Positions 49,956 through 59,958 of a DNA stretch of 64,000 nt are shown here, in pieces. A model generated the notes under the pieces. It did no database searches and was not told where the DNA came from. It worked only from the letters and a program-made list of their open reading frames with translations. Every line of letters starts with the position of its first letter. Position 1 is the first letter of the stretch. Origin of the DNA: an uncultured Pelagibacteraceae bacterium (lineage in GTDB: Bacteria; Pseudomonadota; Alphaproteobacteria; Pelagibacterales; Pelagibacteraceae); assembly GCA_902535745.1 (NCBI GenBank), contig CACAUR010000002.1, forward strand, positions 1-64,000. The letters are read 5' to 3'. The position numbers were made by a program, and so were the translations under genes.

Positions 49956-50747
49956 TTATTCCCCTATATTAATTAATGTTCCCTTTTTACGGGCTTTACT
50001 GAAAGAGTAGTAAAATAGACAAATGGAGATAAATAAATATAATCCATTTAGATAAATAGCTTTTAAAATATTTTCTACATTTACAAATCCATTGACTAAA
50101 ATATTTCTAGCCTCCTCAAATATGTAAACGAGTGGTAGTGCATAAGCAATTTTTTGAAATATTTCAGGTAATATATCTACAGGATAATAAATACATCCAA
50201 AAGGAGCCAACAGAAACATAGTTGACCAGGCAATATTTTCAAATGAAGGGCCAAACCTAAGTAGACCAGAAGAAACTAGTATACCTAGCGTTATTCCAAA
50301 AATGTAGAGACTAAGAAATAAAAAAAATAAGCTTAAACCTAAATCTAATATAGAAATTCCAAATAGAGGAGAAGTTAAAAGAATTGCAGGAACTAAACCG
50401 ATTAAAGCTCTTACTAAAGCTGTGAATATTAATGAAATCAAAATTTCACTTTTTTTTATTGGTGAGATGAATAAATTTGTAAAATTTCTACTCCAGATTT
50501 CCTCTAAAAAAAGCATGTTAAATCCGATACTTGTTCTAAATAGAAAATCATAAAGTATTGCGCATGTTAATATTATTCCAACAGTATTATTATAATACGA
50601 GCTGTATGTTGTAAAAAAATTTGAGATGAAACCCCATAAAGTAATTTGTATTGTTGGCCAATATATTAGATCTAAAATTCTGGGAAAAGACCTAGTTATT
50701 AAAAAAAAGTGTCTTAAGAACAATCCATACATTCTACCTATATTCAT
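49956..50747 (-). CDS. ABC-2 type transporter permease
   Basis: A 263-residue membrane protein with about six helices: after a short lead containing RSFPRILDLIYWPTIQITLW come segments near residues 30-50, 55-75, 105-130, 138-160, 170-195 and 230-252. The LLAPFGCIYYPVDILPEIFQ stretch near 180 is typical of ABC-2 permeases. With the ATPase encoded one base upstream it forms an exporter. The substrate is not apparent; the neighbours (tsaC, a tRNA) do not help. A drug, glycan or lipid export role is equally possible. Confidence 0.85.
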   Translation of the reverse strand: MNIGRMYGLFLRHFFLITRSFPRILDLIYWPTIQITLWGFISNFFTTYSSYYNNTVGIILTCAILYDFLFRTSIGFNMLFLEEIWSRNFTNLFISPIKKSEILISLIFTALVRALIGLVPAILLTSPLFGISILDLGLSLFFLFLSLYIFGITLGILVSSGLLRFGPSFENIAWSTMFLLAPFGCIYYPVDILPEIFQKIAYALPLVYIFEEARNILVNGFVNVENILKAIYLNGLYLFISICLFYYSFSKARKKGTLINIGE

Positions 50748-50748
50748 A

Positions 50749-51471
50749 TTAATTCCTTACAAGTTTTAAAAAAACTTCCTCTAGATTTTGTCTTCCATGT
50801 TTTTTAACTAAATCATTTGGTTTACCTTGATCTATTATTAAACCATTTTTCATCATCATTATTGATGAACACAATCTAGTTACTTCATCCATGTTGTGGG
50901 ATGCCAATAATATAGATACCTTTTTTTCTTTTTTATAATTTTCTAAAAAAGTTCTTACAAAATCTCCCGTTTCTGGATCAAGTGAAGCTGTAGGTTCATC
51001 GAGCAATAAGACAGATGGATTATTGATAATCGCTTTAGCTAAGCTTATTCTATTTTTTTGCCCTGAAGATAATTCTCCAGTCACTCTATCAAGCAAATTT
51101 TGTAATCTTAGTTCTTCTACTAAATAATCTATTCTACTATTTAAGTTTTTGACAGAATACAGTTTTCCATAAACAATTAGATTCTGCTTAACTGTAAGCT
51201 TCTTTGGTAATTCAATATAAGGAGAAATAAAATTTATCTTTTGAAGAATCTCAATTCTATTTTTTTCTAGTTGAAAGCCATTAATCAAAACTTGCCCACT
51301 TGTAGGTTTTAATAAACCTAAAATCATTCCTATAGTAGTAGTTTTTCCACATCCATTAGGACCAAGCAACCCAATTATCTCATTTTCTTTAATTTCAAAA
51401 TTAATATTCTTAACTGCTTCTTTATTTCCATAATTCTTTTTAAGATCAATTACTTTTATTGAATTTTCCAT
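50749..51471 (-). CDS. ABC transporter ATP-binding protein
   Basis: A 240-residue ATPase of the ABC-2 exporter group. Walker A GLLGPNGCGKTT near residue 33, Q-loop NFISPYIELPKKLTVKQN near 84, signature ELSSGQKNRISLAKAI near 138, Walker B SVLLLDEPTASLDP near 158 and the His switch in LASHNMDEVTRL near 194. It pairs with the permease directly downstream, and its start overlaps the end of tsaC by one base. Cargo is unknown. Confidence 0.92.
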   Translation of the reverse strand: MENSIKVIDLKKNYGNKEAVKNINFEIKENEIIGLLGPNGCGKTTTIGMILGLLKPTSGQVLINGFQLEKNRIEILQKINFISPYIELPKKLTVKQNLIVYGKLYSVKNLNSRIDYLVEELRLQNLLDRVTGELSSGQKNRISLAKAIINNPSVLLLDEPTASLDPETGDFVRTFLENYKKEKKVSILLASHNMDEVTRLCSSIMMMKNGLIIDQGKPNDLVKKHGRQNLEEVFLKLVRN

Positions 51472-52403
51472 TACTTTGCTGAAGCCCTTTTAAGTCTTTC
51501 GTTGATTGCTTCCCCAAATCCATAATTAGGAATTTTTTCTACAGCAATACTCTTATAATCTTTATTTTTAATATTTCTTAAAACTTTATACAAATTTTTT
51601 GCAGCTTCTTTTAAATCTTTTTTTTTACTTAGATAATAATAATTCTTTGAAGTTTTTTTTCTTTTTTTAATTAAAATAAAAGCTTCATTTTTATTTGGTA
51701 TTTTCTTGTTTAGCCTTATAGGTATTCCAGGTGAATAGTGTAAACTTAATTGTCCTGGGACAACAATTGTTTTATAATTTTTTTTATATATGATTTTTTT
51801 TCTGAAAATTTTGTTAATCCCTTTTCTTTCAATTCCACCTAGCCTTAATATTTTTGGCTTTCCTAATAAACTAACTATAGTGGACTCTAACCCGATTTTA
51901 GATCTACCACCATCAAGAATAAATTTAATTCTTTCTCCAAATTCATCCTTTACATCTTCTTTTGTTACTGGACTTATTTTTGAGGATATGTTTGCACTTG
52001 GTGCTGCCAGAGGATATTTCAATACTTTTAAAAGTTTAATAGCTAGATGATGACTAGGAAACCTGACAGCTAGAGTTTTTGTATTGTTAGTTACGATTTT
52101 TGAAATATTACTATTTTTTTTTAATTTTAAAACAAATGTAATAGGTCCTGGACAATATTTTTTATATAATTTTAAAAATTCCTCATTAATAATACAGTCG
52201 TTATATAGCATCTTTAAGCTACAATAATGCACTATTAGTGGATTTCTTTTATTTCTTTTTTTTAGTTTGAATATTTTTAAGGTAGCCTTTTTTGAATAAG
52301 CATTAGCCGCTAAACCATAAACAGTTTCAGTCGGGAACCCAATACATTCGTTTTTATCTAAATAATATTTAGCTTTTTTAATATTTGAAAGATTATAATT
52401 CAT
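51471..52403 (-). CDS. tsaC: Threonylcarbamoyl-AMP synthase (Sua5/YwlC type)
   Basis: About 310 residues. It makes threonylcarbamoyl-AMP for the t6A37 modification of ANN-decoding tRNAs. The YrdC domain has CIGFPTETVYGLAANAYSKK near residue 22, IFKLKKRNKRNPLIVH, CPGPITFVLKLKK and PLAAPSANISSKISPV. A C-terminal Sua5 domain follows (VPGQLSLHYSPGIP near 215), so this is the long Sua5 form. I chose the ATG at 52403; a TTG at 52415 would only add MYYY. The spacing to the divergent xseB is about 20 bases. Confidence 0.9.
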   Translation of the reverse strand: MNYNLSNIKKAKYYLDKNECIGFPTETVYGLAANAYSKKATLKIFKLKKRNKRNPLIVHYCSLKMLYNDCIINEEFLKLYKKYCPGPITFVLKLKKNSNISKIVTNNTKTLAVRFPSHHLAIKLLKVLKYPLAAPSANISSKISPVTKEDVKDEFGERIKFILDGGRSKIGLESTIVSLLGKPKILRLGGIERKGINKIFRKKIIYKKNYKTIVVPGQLSLHYSPGIPIRLNKKIPNKNEAFILIKKRKKTSKNYYYLSKKKDLKEAAKNLYKVLRNIKNKDYKSIAVEKIPNYGFGEAINERLKRASAK

Positions 52404-52423
52404 GTAATAATACAAACTAATAT

Positions 52424-52675
52424 ATGAAACAAAAAAATTTACCAGATGATATTGAGTCTAAATCTTTAGATGAACTTAAAGAAATTCTTAATAATTTGGT
52501 TGAAAAAATTGAAAAAAATAAAGCTTCAAATCAATACGAAGAGGATTATCTTGAAATATTTAAATTAAATAAGATCATTGAAAAAAAATTTCAAAATACT
52601 TCAAGAGAAATATCTGAGAAAAACAAATTAAAAATAAAACAAATTCTAAAAAAAGATGGAAAAAAAACTAAATAA
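52424..52675 (+). CDS. xseB: Exodeoxyribonuclease VII small subunit-like protein
   Basis: An 83-residue, highly charged helical protein at the standard xseB position ahead of ispA and dxs. The family pattern is loosely kept: KSLDELKEILNNLVEKIEKN near residue 13 and EEDYLEIFKLNKIIEKKFQN near 40. The C-terminus is more basic than usual. The small subunit assembles on XseA for single-strand DNA degradation; xseA is not in the window. It overlaps ispA by 20 bases. The call rests as much on position as on sequence. Confidence 0.65.
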   Translation: MKQKNLPDDIESKSLDELKEILNNLVEKIEKNKASNQYEEDYLEIFKLNKIIEKKFQNTSREISEKNKLKIKQILKKDGKKTK

Positions 52676-53519
52676 AACAGGAAAAGATATAAATAAATTT
52701 CTCAAGAATTTTTTAAAAAAACAGAGAAGAACTGAATTAATCTCTTCAATGAATTATGGTTTATTTCCTGGTGGGAAAAAAATAAGATCAAAGATCATTG
52801 TTGATGTAGGAAAAATTTTTTCAGTCCCTTATTATCATTTAGTAAGAGTAGGAGCTGCAGTGGAATGTATTCATGCATACTCACTAATACACGATGATTT
52901 GCCATGTATGGATAATGATGATTTAAGAAGGGGAAAGTTAAGTACGCATAAAAAATTTGGTGAAGCAACAGCAGTCCTCGCTGGTAATTCACTACTTACC
53001 TTAGCTTTTGAAATTTTAAGCGAAAAAAGTTTTAAGATTAGTGAAAATAAAAAAAGTAAATTAATAAATTTACTTTCAAACACTTCAGGCCATTTAGGAA
53101 TTGCAGGAGGCCAATATTTAGATCTGAATTTTGAAAAAAAAAGAGTAAGTAAAAGAAAAATTATAGAAATGCAGCTTAATAAAACCGGTAAACTTTTTTC
53201 ATTTTCCACTATAGCGCCGTTAATTATTGCTAATAAGTTTGGGAGGATAAACAAGTTTAAAAAGATAGGTTTAGATATTGGACTTTTATTTCAAATTATT
53301 GATGATTTTCTAGATCACAGTGGAAGTGAGAAAAAGATTGGAAAAAAAACTGGAAAAGACAAAAAAAAGGGCAAGGCGACTTTAATAAGTTTACTCGGGT
53401 ATAAAAATGCTGTTAAATATTCCTCTTATTTAAAAAATAGAATAATTTCTTCTTTAAGTAAGTATAAAAGTAAAGATTTGATCGAAACTGTAGAGTTTGT
53501 GGTAAATAGAAAAAAATGA
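52656..53519 (+). CDS. ispA: Farnesyl/geranyl diphosphate synthase family (IspA)
   Basis: A 287-residue short-chain prenyl diphosphate synthase. First Asp-rich motif: [20 protein letters not shown] near residue 76, with the DDxxxxD spacing typical of bacterial farnesyl diphosphate synthases. GGKKIRSKI precedes it, and the second motif [11 protein letters not shown] lies near 212. The [20 protein letters not shown] stretch near 227 is also characteristic. It feeds polyprenyl and quinone synthesis and pairs with dxs, which it overlaps by four bases, and with the long-chain synthase at 57161-58177. Confidence 0.92.
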   Translation: MEKKLNKTGKDINKFLKNFLKKQRRTELISSMNYGLFPGGKKIRSKIIVDVGKIFSVPYYHLVRVGAAVECIHAYSLIHDDLPCMDNDDLRRGKLSTHKKFGEATAVLAGNSLLTLAFEILSEKSFKISENKKSKLINLLSNTSGHLGIAGGQYLDLNFEKKRVSKRKIIEMQLNKTGKLFSFSTIAPLIIANKFGRINKFKKIGLDIGLLFQIIDDFLDHSGSEKKIGKKTGKDKKKGKATLISLLGYKNAVKYSSYLKNRIISSLSKYKSKDLIETVEFVVNRKK

Positions 53520-55423
53520 CGAAATATAAGTTTTTAGATAATGTAAATTTTCCATCGGATATAAAAAATTTAAAATCCTCAGAACTGATTACGCTGTCAA
53601 AGGAGTTAAGAGAAGAATTGATAGAGGCTGTTTCATTTACAGGTGGTCATTTAGGTGCAGGTTTAGGAGTTGTTGAGTTGACGGTAGCCTTACACCATGT
53701 TTTTGACACACCTAATGATAAAATAGTTTGGGATGTCGGCCACCAATCGTATCCACACAAAATTTTAACAGGTCGTAAAAATAGAATCAAAACACTGAGA
53801 CAAGGAAATGGACTATCTGGTTTTACAAAAAGATCTGAAAGTGAATATGATCCATTTGGTGCAGCACATAGTTCAACATCAATTTCTGCAGCTTTGGGTA
53901 TTGCTACTGCAAACAAACTTTCAAAAAAATCAGAGAATGTTGTTGCTGTAATTGGTGATGGAGCGATAAGTGCTGGAATGGCTTATGAGGCAATGAACAA
54001 TGCAGGTATATCAAAAACTAAAATGATAGTAATTTTAAACGATAACGATATGTCAATTGCAGAACCTGTAGGTGCAATGAGAAGTTATTTAGCAAAATTG
54101 TTAACTGGTAAAATATATTTTAGTCTAAGAGAAACGTTCAAATTAATTATTTCTGCCTTTTCAAAAAGATTTTCAAAAAAAGCTGGAAAAGCAGAAGATT
54201 TTCTGAGGTCAGCAGTAACAGGTGGAACACTTTTTAATTCACTAGGTTTTTATTATGTTGGACCAATAGACGGGCATGATATCGATACTCTTGTCTCAGT
54301 TTTAAAAAATGCAAAAGATACTAACTTCGATGGTCCAATAATGATACATATTAAAACTGAAAAAGGAAAAGGTTATCAATTTGCAGAAAATTCAAAGGAC
54401 AAATACCATGGTGTTTCAAAGTTTAATATAAAAACTGGAGTACAAGAAAAATCAAGTTCTAAAATTCCATCATACACAAGCGTTTTTGCAAACACGTTAA
54501 TTAAACACGCTGAGAGAGATAGTAAAATAATTGGCATCACTGCTGCAATGCCATCTGGTACCGGAATGGATATATTTGCAAAAAAATTTCCTAATAGAAT
54601 GTTTGATGTTGGTATTGCAGAACAACACGCAGTGACATTTTCTGCTGGTTTGGCCACAGAAGGATTCAAGCCTTATGCAGCAATTTACTCTACTTTTTTA
54701 CAAAGAGCCTATGATCAGGTTGTTCACGATGTTGCAATTCAAAGTTTACCTGTCAGATTTGCTATAGACCGGGCAGGACTTGTTGGTGCTGACGGCCCTA
54801 CACATGCCGGATCTTTTGATATAACCTACTTATCAACCTTACCTAATTTTGTAGTTATGGCTCCAAGCGATGAGTCGGAATTAGTTAAAATGATTAATAC
54901 CTCAGTTGACATTAATGACAAACCTTCAGCTTTTAGGTACCCTCGTGGAACTGGTACTGGGATTAAACTTCCTGAAATAAATGAAAAAATTGAAATTGGA
55001 AAAGGAAGGGTTATTAAAGAAGGTAAAGAAATTGCTTTAATTAATTTTGGCGCCCGTTTGCAAGAATGCCAAAAAGCTTTAAACAATCTTGAAAAAAAAG
55101 GTTTAAATCTTACTTTAATTGACGCAAGATTTTGTAAACCACTAGATGAAAATTTAATGTGGAACACTGCAAAAAATCACGAAGTAATTATTTCAATTGA
55201 AGAAGGTTCAATCGGAGGTTTTGGATCTCATTTAAGTAAATTTTTATCAGAAAAAGGCTTATTAGAAAAAATTAAATTTAGGTCGATGACTTTTCCTGAT
55301 AAGTTTATTGATCAAGATAAACCTGATTTAATGTATCAAATTGCTGGCCTGGATAGTAAAGCTATCGAGGAAAAAGTTTATGAAGTATTAGACTCTAAAA
55401 TTATAGTACAGAAAAAAAATTAA
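53516..55423 (+). CDS. dxs: 1-deoxy-D-xylulose-5-phosphate synthase
   Basis: A 635-residue ThDP enzyme, the first step of the MEP isoprenoid pathway. Motifs: [20 protein letters not shown] near residue 42, [20 protein letters not shown] near 64, [20 protein letters not shown] near 145 (ThDP/Mg), [12 protein letters not shown] near 249, [20 protein letters not shown] near 364, and [20 protein letters not shown] near 415. Length is normal. It is in the conserved xseB-ispA-dxs order, and its end overlaps aroC tail to tail by four bases. Confidence 0.97.
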   Translation: MTKYKFLDNVNFPSDIKNLKSSELITLSKELREELIEAVSFTGGHLGAGLGVVELTVALHHVFDTPNDKIVWDVGHQSYPHKILTGRKNRIKTLRQGNGLSGFTKRSESEYDPFGAAHSSTSISAALGIATANKLSKKSENVVAVIGDGAISAGMAYEAMNNAGISKTKMIVILNDNDMSIAEPVGAMRSYLAKLLTGKIYFSLRETFKLIISAFSKRFSKKAGKAEDFLRSAVTGGTLFNSLGFYYVGPIDGHDIDTLVSVLKNAKDTNFDGPIMIHIKTEKGKGYQFAENSKDKYHGVSKFNIKTGVQEKSSSKIPSYTSVFANTLIKHAERDSKIIGITAAMPSGTGMDIFAKKFPNRMFDVGIAEQHAVTFSAGLATEGFKPYAAIYSTFLQRAYDQVVHDVAIQSLPVRFAIDRAGLVGADGPTHAGSFDITYLSTLPNFVVMAPSDESELVKMINTSVDINDKPSAFRYPRGTGTGIKLPEINEKIEIGKGRVIKEGKEIALINFGARLQECQKALNNLEKKGLNLTLIDARFCKPLDENLMWNTAKNHEVIISIEEGSIGGFGSHLSKFLSEKGLLEKIKFRSMTFPDKFIDQDKPDLMYQIAGLDSKAIEEKVYEVLDSKIIVQKKN

Positions 55424-56505
55424 GACTGGCACTGAGCTTTGTGCATCAAAAAATGGTCCAACAAAACACAATGCATCATCGCTTCACCTATTGGAACTGC
55501 TCTAATTCCAACGCAAGGATCATGACGACCTCGTACTGATATATTTGTATTTTTTCCAAATTTATCAATAGTTTTTCTTGAGTTAAGTATGGAAGATGTA
55601 GGTTTAACCGCAAAAGATACTTTTATTTGTTGACCACTTGAAATACCACCAAGAATTCCACCCGCATTGTTAGATTTGAAAACCGTTTTATTCCCCTTTT
55701 GTCTTATCTCATCAGAATTCTGTTCACCTGTTAATTGCGCAACATCCATTCCAGTTCCAATATTGACTCCTTTTACAGCATTTATACTCATCATAGCTGA
55801 AGCTAAATCCATATCTAATTTTGAGTAAATAGGGGCACCTAAGCCAGATGGTACCCCGTTAGCTCTTAATTCTATGACTGCACCACAAGATGAGCCAGAC
55901 TTTCTAATTGCTAATAAATATTTTTCCCACAATTTTAAAACTTTTTTGTCAGGACAGAAAAATGGATTTTTTTCTATAAATTTATTGTTCCATGCAGATA
56001 CATCACAACCCAAAATTCCAAGTTGGGTAACCGCACCTTTAATGTAATATTTTTTACCAATTTTTTTTTCTAAAACTTTTTTTGCAATTGCACCTGCAGC
56101 TACTCTAGCTGCAGTCTCTCTCGCTGATTGCCTACCACCTCCTCTGAAGTCTCTTATGCCGTATTTTTTAAAATAAGTAAGATCAGCGTGTCCAGGACGA
56201 AATTTATTTTTGATAGTCTCATAGTCTCTTGATTTCATATCCTTATTGTAAATAATCATTAATATTGGTGTACCAGTTGTCTCACCATTAAATACTCCTG
56301 ACAAAATTTCAACTTTATCGTCCTCTTTTCTTTGAGTAGTAAATTTAGATTGACCAGGTTTTCTCTTATTTAGTTCTTTTTGTATGTCTTTTTCAGATAT
56401 TTTTATTCTCGGAGGACATCCATCAACTACACATCCAATAGCTGGTCCATGAGATTCACCCCAAGTAGTGAAACGAAATAACTTTCCAAATGTATTAAAT
56501 GACAT
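55420..56505 (-). CDS. aroC: Chorismate synthase
   Basis: A 361-residue FMN-dependent enzyme, the last step to chorismate. It starts [20 protein letters not shown], then [60 protein letters not shown] with [13 protein letters not shown] near 132, and [12 protein letters not shown]-like [20 protein letters not shown] near 313 with [16 protein letters not shown]. All family signatures are present and length is standard. It is divergent from pdxH, with 32 bases between start codons. Confidence 0.97.
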   Translation of the reverse strand: MSFNTFGKLFRFTTWGESHGPAIGCVVDGCPPRIKISEKDIQKELNKRKPGQSKFTTQRKEDDKVEILSGVFNGETTGTPILMIIYNKDMKSRDYETIKNKFRPGHADLTYFKKYGIRDFRGGGRQSARETAARVAAGAIAKKVLEKKIGKKYYIKGAVTQLGILGCDVSAWNNKFIEKNPFFCPDKKVLKLWEKYLLAIRKSGSSCGAVIELRANGVPSGLGAPIYSKLDMDLASAMMSINAVKGVNIGTGMDVAQLTGEQNSDEIRQKGNKTVFKSNNAGGILGGISSGQQIKVSFAVKPTSSILNSRKTIDKFGKNTNISVRGRHDPCVGIRAVPIGEAMMHCVLLDHFLMHKAQCQS

Positions 56506-56537
56506 TATTCTATTATATAAATTATTTTGTTAAAATT

Positions 56538-57164
56538 ATGAATGAAAAAAATTCACTTGGACTAGATATTTGTTTCAAAGATGAGGATAACCCAGTAAAT
56601 CTCTTCAAAGAATGGTTTAAAAAGGCTGAAACCACCGAACCTAATGATCCAAATGCATTATCATTAGCAACAGCTGACAAAAGTGGGAGACCTAAAGTGA
56701 GAATGGTTCTCTTAAAAGGCTTTAGTAATGATGGTTTTATTTTTTACACAAACTTCAATAGTTCTAAAGGTAAGGATCTTAAAGAAAACCCTAAGGCATC
56801 AATGTGTTTTCATTGGAAAAGTCTTTTAAGACAAATAAGGATTTATGGTAATGTTGTTCAAGTTTCTGACAAAGAAGCTGATGAATATTATAATTCAAGA
56901 GCGTATGGGAGTAGAATAGGAGCGTGGGCCTCAAATCAAAGTGAAGTTTTAGAAAGCAGGAAGTCACTTGATGACTCAATTGAAAAATTCAAAAAAAAGT
57001 TTCATGATGAGAAAAAAGTTCCAAGACCACCTAATTGGTCCGGATGGAGATTGGTACCTGAGGAAATTGAGTTTTGGCGTGATGGAGATAATAGAATTCA
57101 TGAAAGACTGAAATATGTTAAGAATAATGGAAAAGGATGGAAAAGATTTTTATTAAATCCTTAA
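56538..57164 (+). CDS. pdxH: Pyridoxamine 5'-phosphate oxidase
   Basis: A 208-residue FMN enzyme that makes pyridoxal phosphate from PNP or PMP. NALSLATADKSGRPKVRMVL near residue 37, GFIFYTNFNSSKGKDLKENP near 64, RQIRIYGNVVQVS near 98, SRIGAWASNQSEVL near 124 and the C-terminal FWRDGDNRIHERLKY near 175 match the family, including the RxH-type end. I chose the ATG at 56538; an in-frame ATG at 56499 would reach into aroC's start and add hydrophobic residues not seen in the family. Its end overlaps the convergent prenyl synthase gene by four bases. Confidence 0.93.
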   Translation: MNEKNSLGLDICFKDEDNPVNLFKEWFKKAETTEPNDPNALSLATADKSGRPKVRMVLLKGFSNDGFIFYTNFNSSKGKDLKENPKASMCFHWKSLLRQIRIYGNVVQVSDKEADEYYNSRAYGSRIGAWASNQSEVLESRKSLDDSIEKFKKKFHDEKKVPRPPNWSGWRLVPEEIEFWRDGDNRIHERLKYVKNNGKGWKRFLLNP

Positions 57165-58177
57165 AAAGATCTTTCAATACTAAAAGATGTCAAATTTTTT
57201 AGAATATTTTTTTGCTCAGAACTTTCAAAGACATTTAAAGAGCTAGATGCTAAAGAAATAAAATGATCAGCTTTTTTGTAACATTGTTTAATAACGTCAT
57301 ATTTTTTTATGATATCTAATGTGTACTTTAGGTCGTTTTCAGTCCTTTCTCTTTTGGAAAAAAATTCTTTAAGCATATCTATCTCACAACTTTTACATTG
57401 CTGATTTAAAATAATTATAGGTAGAGTGATTTTACCCTCATAAAAATCTTTTCCAATTGTTTTTCCAAATTTTTTCAGATCAGAATTATAATCTAATGTA
57501 TCATCAGCTATCTGAAAAGTTACCCCAAGATTTTTTCCATAAGAAGATAATGCTTCTTTTACCTTTTCATCTTTATTACCCAATATCGCTCCAACCTTGC
57601 ATGCAGCAGAAAATAGCGCTGCAGTTTTGGAGGTGATAATCTTTAAGTATGTCTCTTCGACTGTATCTATTTCTGATTTGTGTTGAAGTTGTAAAACTTC
57701 ACCTTGAGCTATTTTTGCAGAAGTTGCTGATAATAACCTTAAAACTTCCAAGTTTCCATCCTCAACCATCATTTCAAAACATCTACTTAAAAGATAATCA
57801 CCAACTAAGATTGATGCATGATTTCCCCAAATGGAATTTATTGTTTTTTTTCCTCTTCTGATCTCTCCTTTATCCAGAACATCATCGTGCATTAATGTTG
57901 CAGCGTGAATTAATTCTACGCATGCAGCTAAATTTATATCTCGACCACCTTTTAAGTACCCACATAGTTTTGAACTACTTAAAGTCAACATAGCTCTTAA
58001 TTTTTTTCCACCAGTTGCTAAATTATAACTAGTCATCTTTTCTACTAAAGACACATCACTTATAAGTTTATTCTTTATCTTTTCTTCTACTAAAATAATT
58101 TTATCATCGACTGAATTTTTTAAATCCAGGTAAGCGTTATTAACTTTATTTTTTAATTGAATGACCGAACCCATCAT
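57161..58177 (-). CDS. ispB: Long-chain polyprenyl diphosphate synthase (octaprenyl type)
   Basis: A 338-residue trans-prenyltransferase. First motif HAATLMHDDVLDKGEIRRGK near residue 90 (DDxxD), second motif VTFQIADDTLDYNSDLKKFG near 222, followed by GKTIGKDFYEGKITLPIIIL. GGKKLRAMLTLSSSKLCGY near 56 precedes. The DDxxD spacing and length fit the IspB group, which makes the side chain of ubiquinone, as opposed to the shorter IspA at 52656. Chain length cannot be read from the sequence. Two ATG codons in tandem start the gene. Confidence 0.88.
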   Translation of the reverse strand: MMGSVIQLKNKVNNAYLDLKNSVDDKIILVEEKIKNKLISDVSLVEKMTSYNLATGGKKLRAMLTLSSSKLCGYLKGGRDINLAACVELIHAATLMHDDVLDKGEIRRGKKTINSIWGNHASILVGDYLLSRCFEMMVEDGNLEVLRLLSATSAKIAQGEVLQLQHKSEIDTVEETYLKIITSKTAALFSAACKVGAILGNKDEKVKEALSSYGKNLGVTFQIADDTLDYNSDLKKFGKTIGKDFYEGKITLPIIILNQQCKSCEIDMLKEFFSKRERTENDLKYTLDIIKKYDVIKQCYKKADHFISLASSSLNVFESSEQKNILKNLTSFSIERSF

Positions 58178-58285
58178 TAAGAAACTAATATAATTGGAGA
58201 TATTTTATACTTATCAATTGACGCACCTTAAACTTCAACTATTAGTAGACTTTATATTAACCTAAAAATTTTGTAAGCATACCTC

Positions 58286-59092
58286 ATGTTCTCTTTTTTC
58301 AAAAAAAAAAAAATCGTTCCCCACATAAGATTAACCGGTGTTATTGGAAACGCTGGAAGATTTAAACAAGGACTTGATTTTGCTGGCCAAGAAGAATTAA
58401 TAAAAAAAGCGTTTTCTACAAAAAAATCTTTAGCCGTTGCTATATCGATTAATTCTCCAGGTGGTTCACCAGTCCAATCTCACTTAATATACGACTTCAT
58501 TAGAGCTCAGGCCAAAAAAAATAAAAAAAAGGTAATTGTTTTTGCAGAAGATGTTGCTGCTTCAGGAGGTTACTTGATTGCATGTGCTGGAGATGAGATT
58601 TATGCTAATTCAAGTTCAATTGTTGGTTCAATTGGTGTTATTTATGCTTCTTTTGGTTTCAAGGATCTTATTCAAAAGGCAGGTGTAGAAAGAAGAGTTT
58701 ATACTGCAGGAAAAAACAAAAGTACTTTAGATCCTTTTGTGGATGCGAAAGAAGAAGATATAAATAGATTAAAAAATATTCAAATTGATTTGCACAAAGA
58801 TTTTATAAAAGTAGTGGAGACAAGCAGGGGTGCAAAACTTAAAAAAGATAAAGGAATAGAATTATTTTCTGGAGAGTTTTGGTCTGGGTCTAAATCAAAA
58901 GAACTCGGCTTGATTGACGGTATAGGAAATGCAAATCAAATTTTAAAAGATAAGTTTGGTGACGATGTCATTATTAAAAAGTTTGAAAAAAGCAAAGGAT
59001 GGTTGGCAAAAAGAATTTCATCAGAGAATCAAATCGATAAGATAGCAAACGTAATTGAAGAAAGATCTATCTGGCAAAGATATGGCCTCTAA
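58286..59092 (+). CDS. S49 family serine peptidase (SppA/SohB-like)
   Basis: A 268-residue single-domain S49 peptidase. The oxyanion and substrate region is [20 protein letters not shown] near residue 50, the catalytic Ser is in [20 protein letters not shown] near 95, and the Lys is in the later VDAKEED/GELFWSG-type block, seen here as [20 protein letters not shown] near 195. Only a short basic lead precedes the domain and no clear signal or membrane helix is seen, so it may act in the cytoplasm or loosely at the membrane. It overlaps glyQ by 11 bases. Confidence 0.88.
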   Translation: MFSFFKKKKIVPHIRLTGVIGNAGRFKQGLDFAGQEELIKKAFSTKKSLAVAISINSPGGSPVQSHLIYDFIRAQAKKNKKKVIVFAEDVAASGGYLIACAGDEIYANSSSIVGSIGVIYASFGFKDLIQKAGVERRVYTAGKNKSTLDPFVDAKEEDINRLKNIQIDLHKDFIKVVETSRGAKLKKDKGIELFSGEFWSGSKSKELGLIDGIGNANQILKDKFGDDVIIKKFEKSKGWLAKRISSENQIDKIANVIEERSIWQRYGL

Positions 59093-59957
59093 AAAAAAAA
59101 ATTTAAAAATAGAGACATTCCAGGATACAATTTTAAATCTGCAGAAATTTTGGGCAAAAAATGGTTGTGTAATTTTACAACCATATGACATAGAAGTTGG
59201 TGCAGGCACATTTCACCCCGCAACCACCTTAAGATCTTTAGGACCCAAACATTGGAGATCAGCTTATGTACAACCTTCGAGAAGACCAACTGATGGAAGA
59301 TATGGAGAAAATCCAAATAGACTTCAACATTATTATCAATTCCAAGTGATTATAAAACCGTCACCAAAAAATATTAAAAGGTTATATCTTAGTAGTCTTA
59401 ATGCCATTGGAATAAAACATAATGACCATGATATTAGATTTGTTGAAGATGATTGGGAAAGTCCAACATTGGGTGCAGCCGGACTAGGTTGGGAAGTTTG
59501 GTGCGATGGAATGGAAATTACTCAATTTACTTACTTTCAAAAAATGGCAGGGATGGATTGTAAACCTATTTCTGTAGAACTTACTTACGGTTTAGAAAGA
59601 TTATGTATGTTTACCCAAAAGAAAAAAAGTGTATTTGACTTAGTATGGAACGATGAAGGTATTCTTTATAAAGATGTTTTTTTACAAGCTGAAAAAGAAT
59701 TTTCATCTTACAATTTTGATTTTGCAAATATTGAAAACTTATTTAAATTTTTCGATATGCTGGAACAAGAAACCAAATCTTTGTTAGAAAAAAAACTTTC
59801 ACTTCCTGCCTATGATCAGTGTTTAAAAGCAAGTCATGTTTTTAATATTTTAGATGCCAGAGGAGCGATTAGCGTAGCGCAAAGAGCAGAGTTTATTGCT
59901 AGAATTAGAGATTTGACTAAAGGTGTGGGTCAAGTATGGGTAGATAGCCAAAAATAA
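59082..59957 (+). CDS. glyQ: Glycyl-tRNA synthetase alpha subunit
   Basis: A 291-residue catalytic subunit of the heterotetrameric glycyl-tRNA synthetase. [20 protein letters not shown] near residue 10, [20 protein letters not shown] near 30, [20 protein letters not shown] near 58, [20 protein letters not shown] near 140 and [16 protein letters not shown] near 165 are unmistakable. The ATG at 59082 (MASKKKN) is the likely start; a TTG at 59055 lies inside the peptidase gene and adds nine residues. glyS follows after one base. Confidence 0.97.
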   Translation: MASKKKNLKIETFQDTILNLQKFWAKNGCVILQPYDIEVGAGTFHPATTLRSLGPKHWRSAYVQPSRRPTDGRYGENPNRLQHYYQFQVIIKPSPKNIKRLYLSSLNAIGIKHNDHDIRFVEDDWESPTLGAAGLGWEVWCDGMEITQFTYFQKMAGMDCKPISVELTYGLERLCMFTQKKKSVFDLVWNDEGILYKDVFLQAEKEFSSYNFDFANIENLFKFFDMLEQETKSLLEKKLSLPAYDQCLKASHVFNILDARGAISVAQRAEFIARIRDLTKGVGQVWVDSQK

Positions 59958-59958
59958 A

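Noticed and set aside
54376-54669. Antisense open frames over dxs (also 53647-53916 and 54826-55167)
   Set aside because: All mirror the dxs coding frame and show no recognisable protein features.
58178-58285. Riboswitch or small RNA in the 108-base gap before the S49 peptidase gene
   Set aside because: No stable paired structure or known riboswitch core was seen; it appears to be a divergent promoter region with AT-rich boxes.
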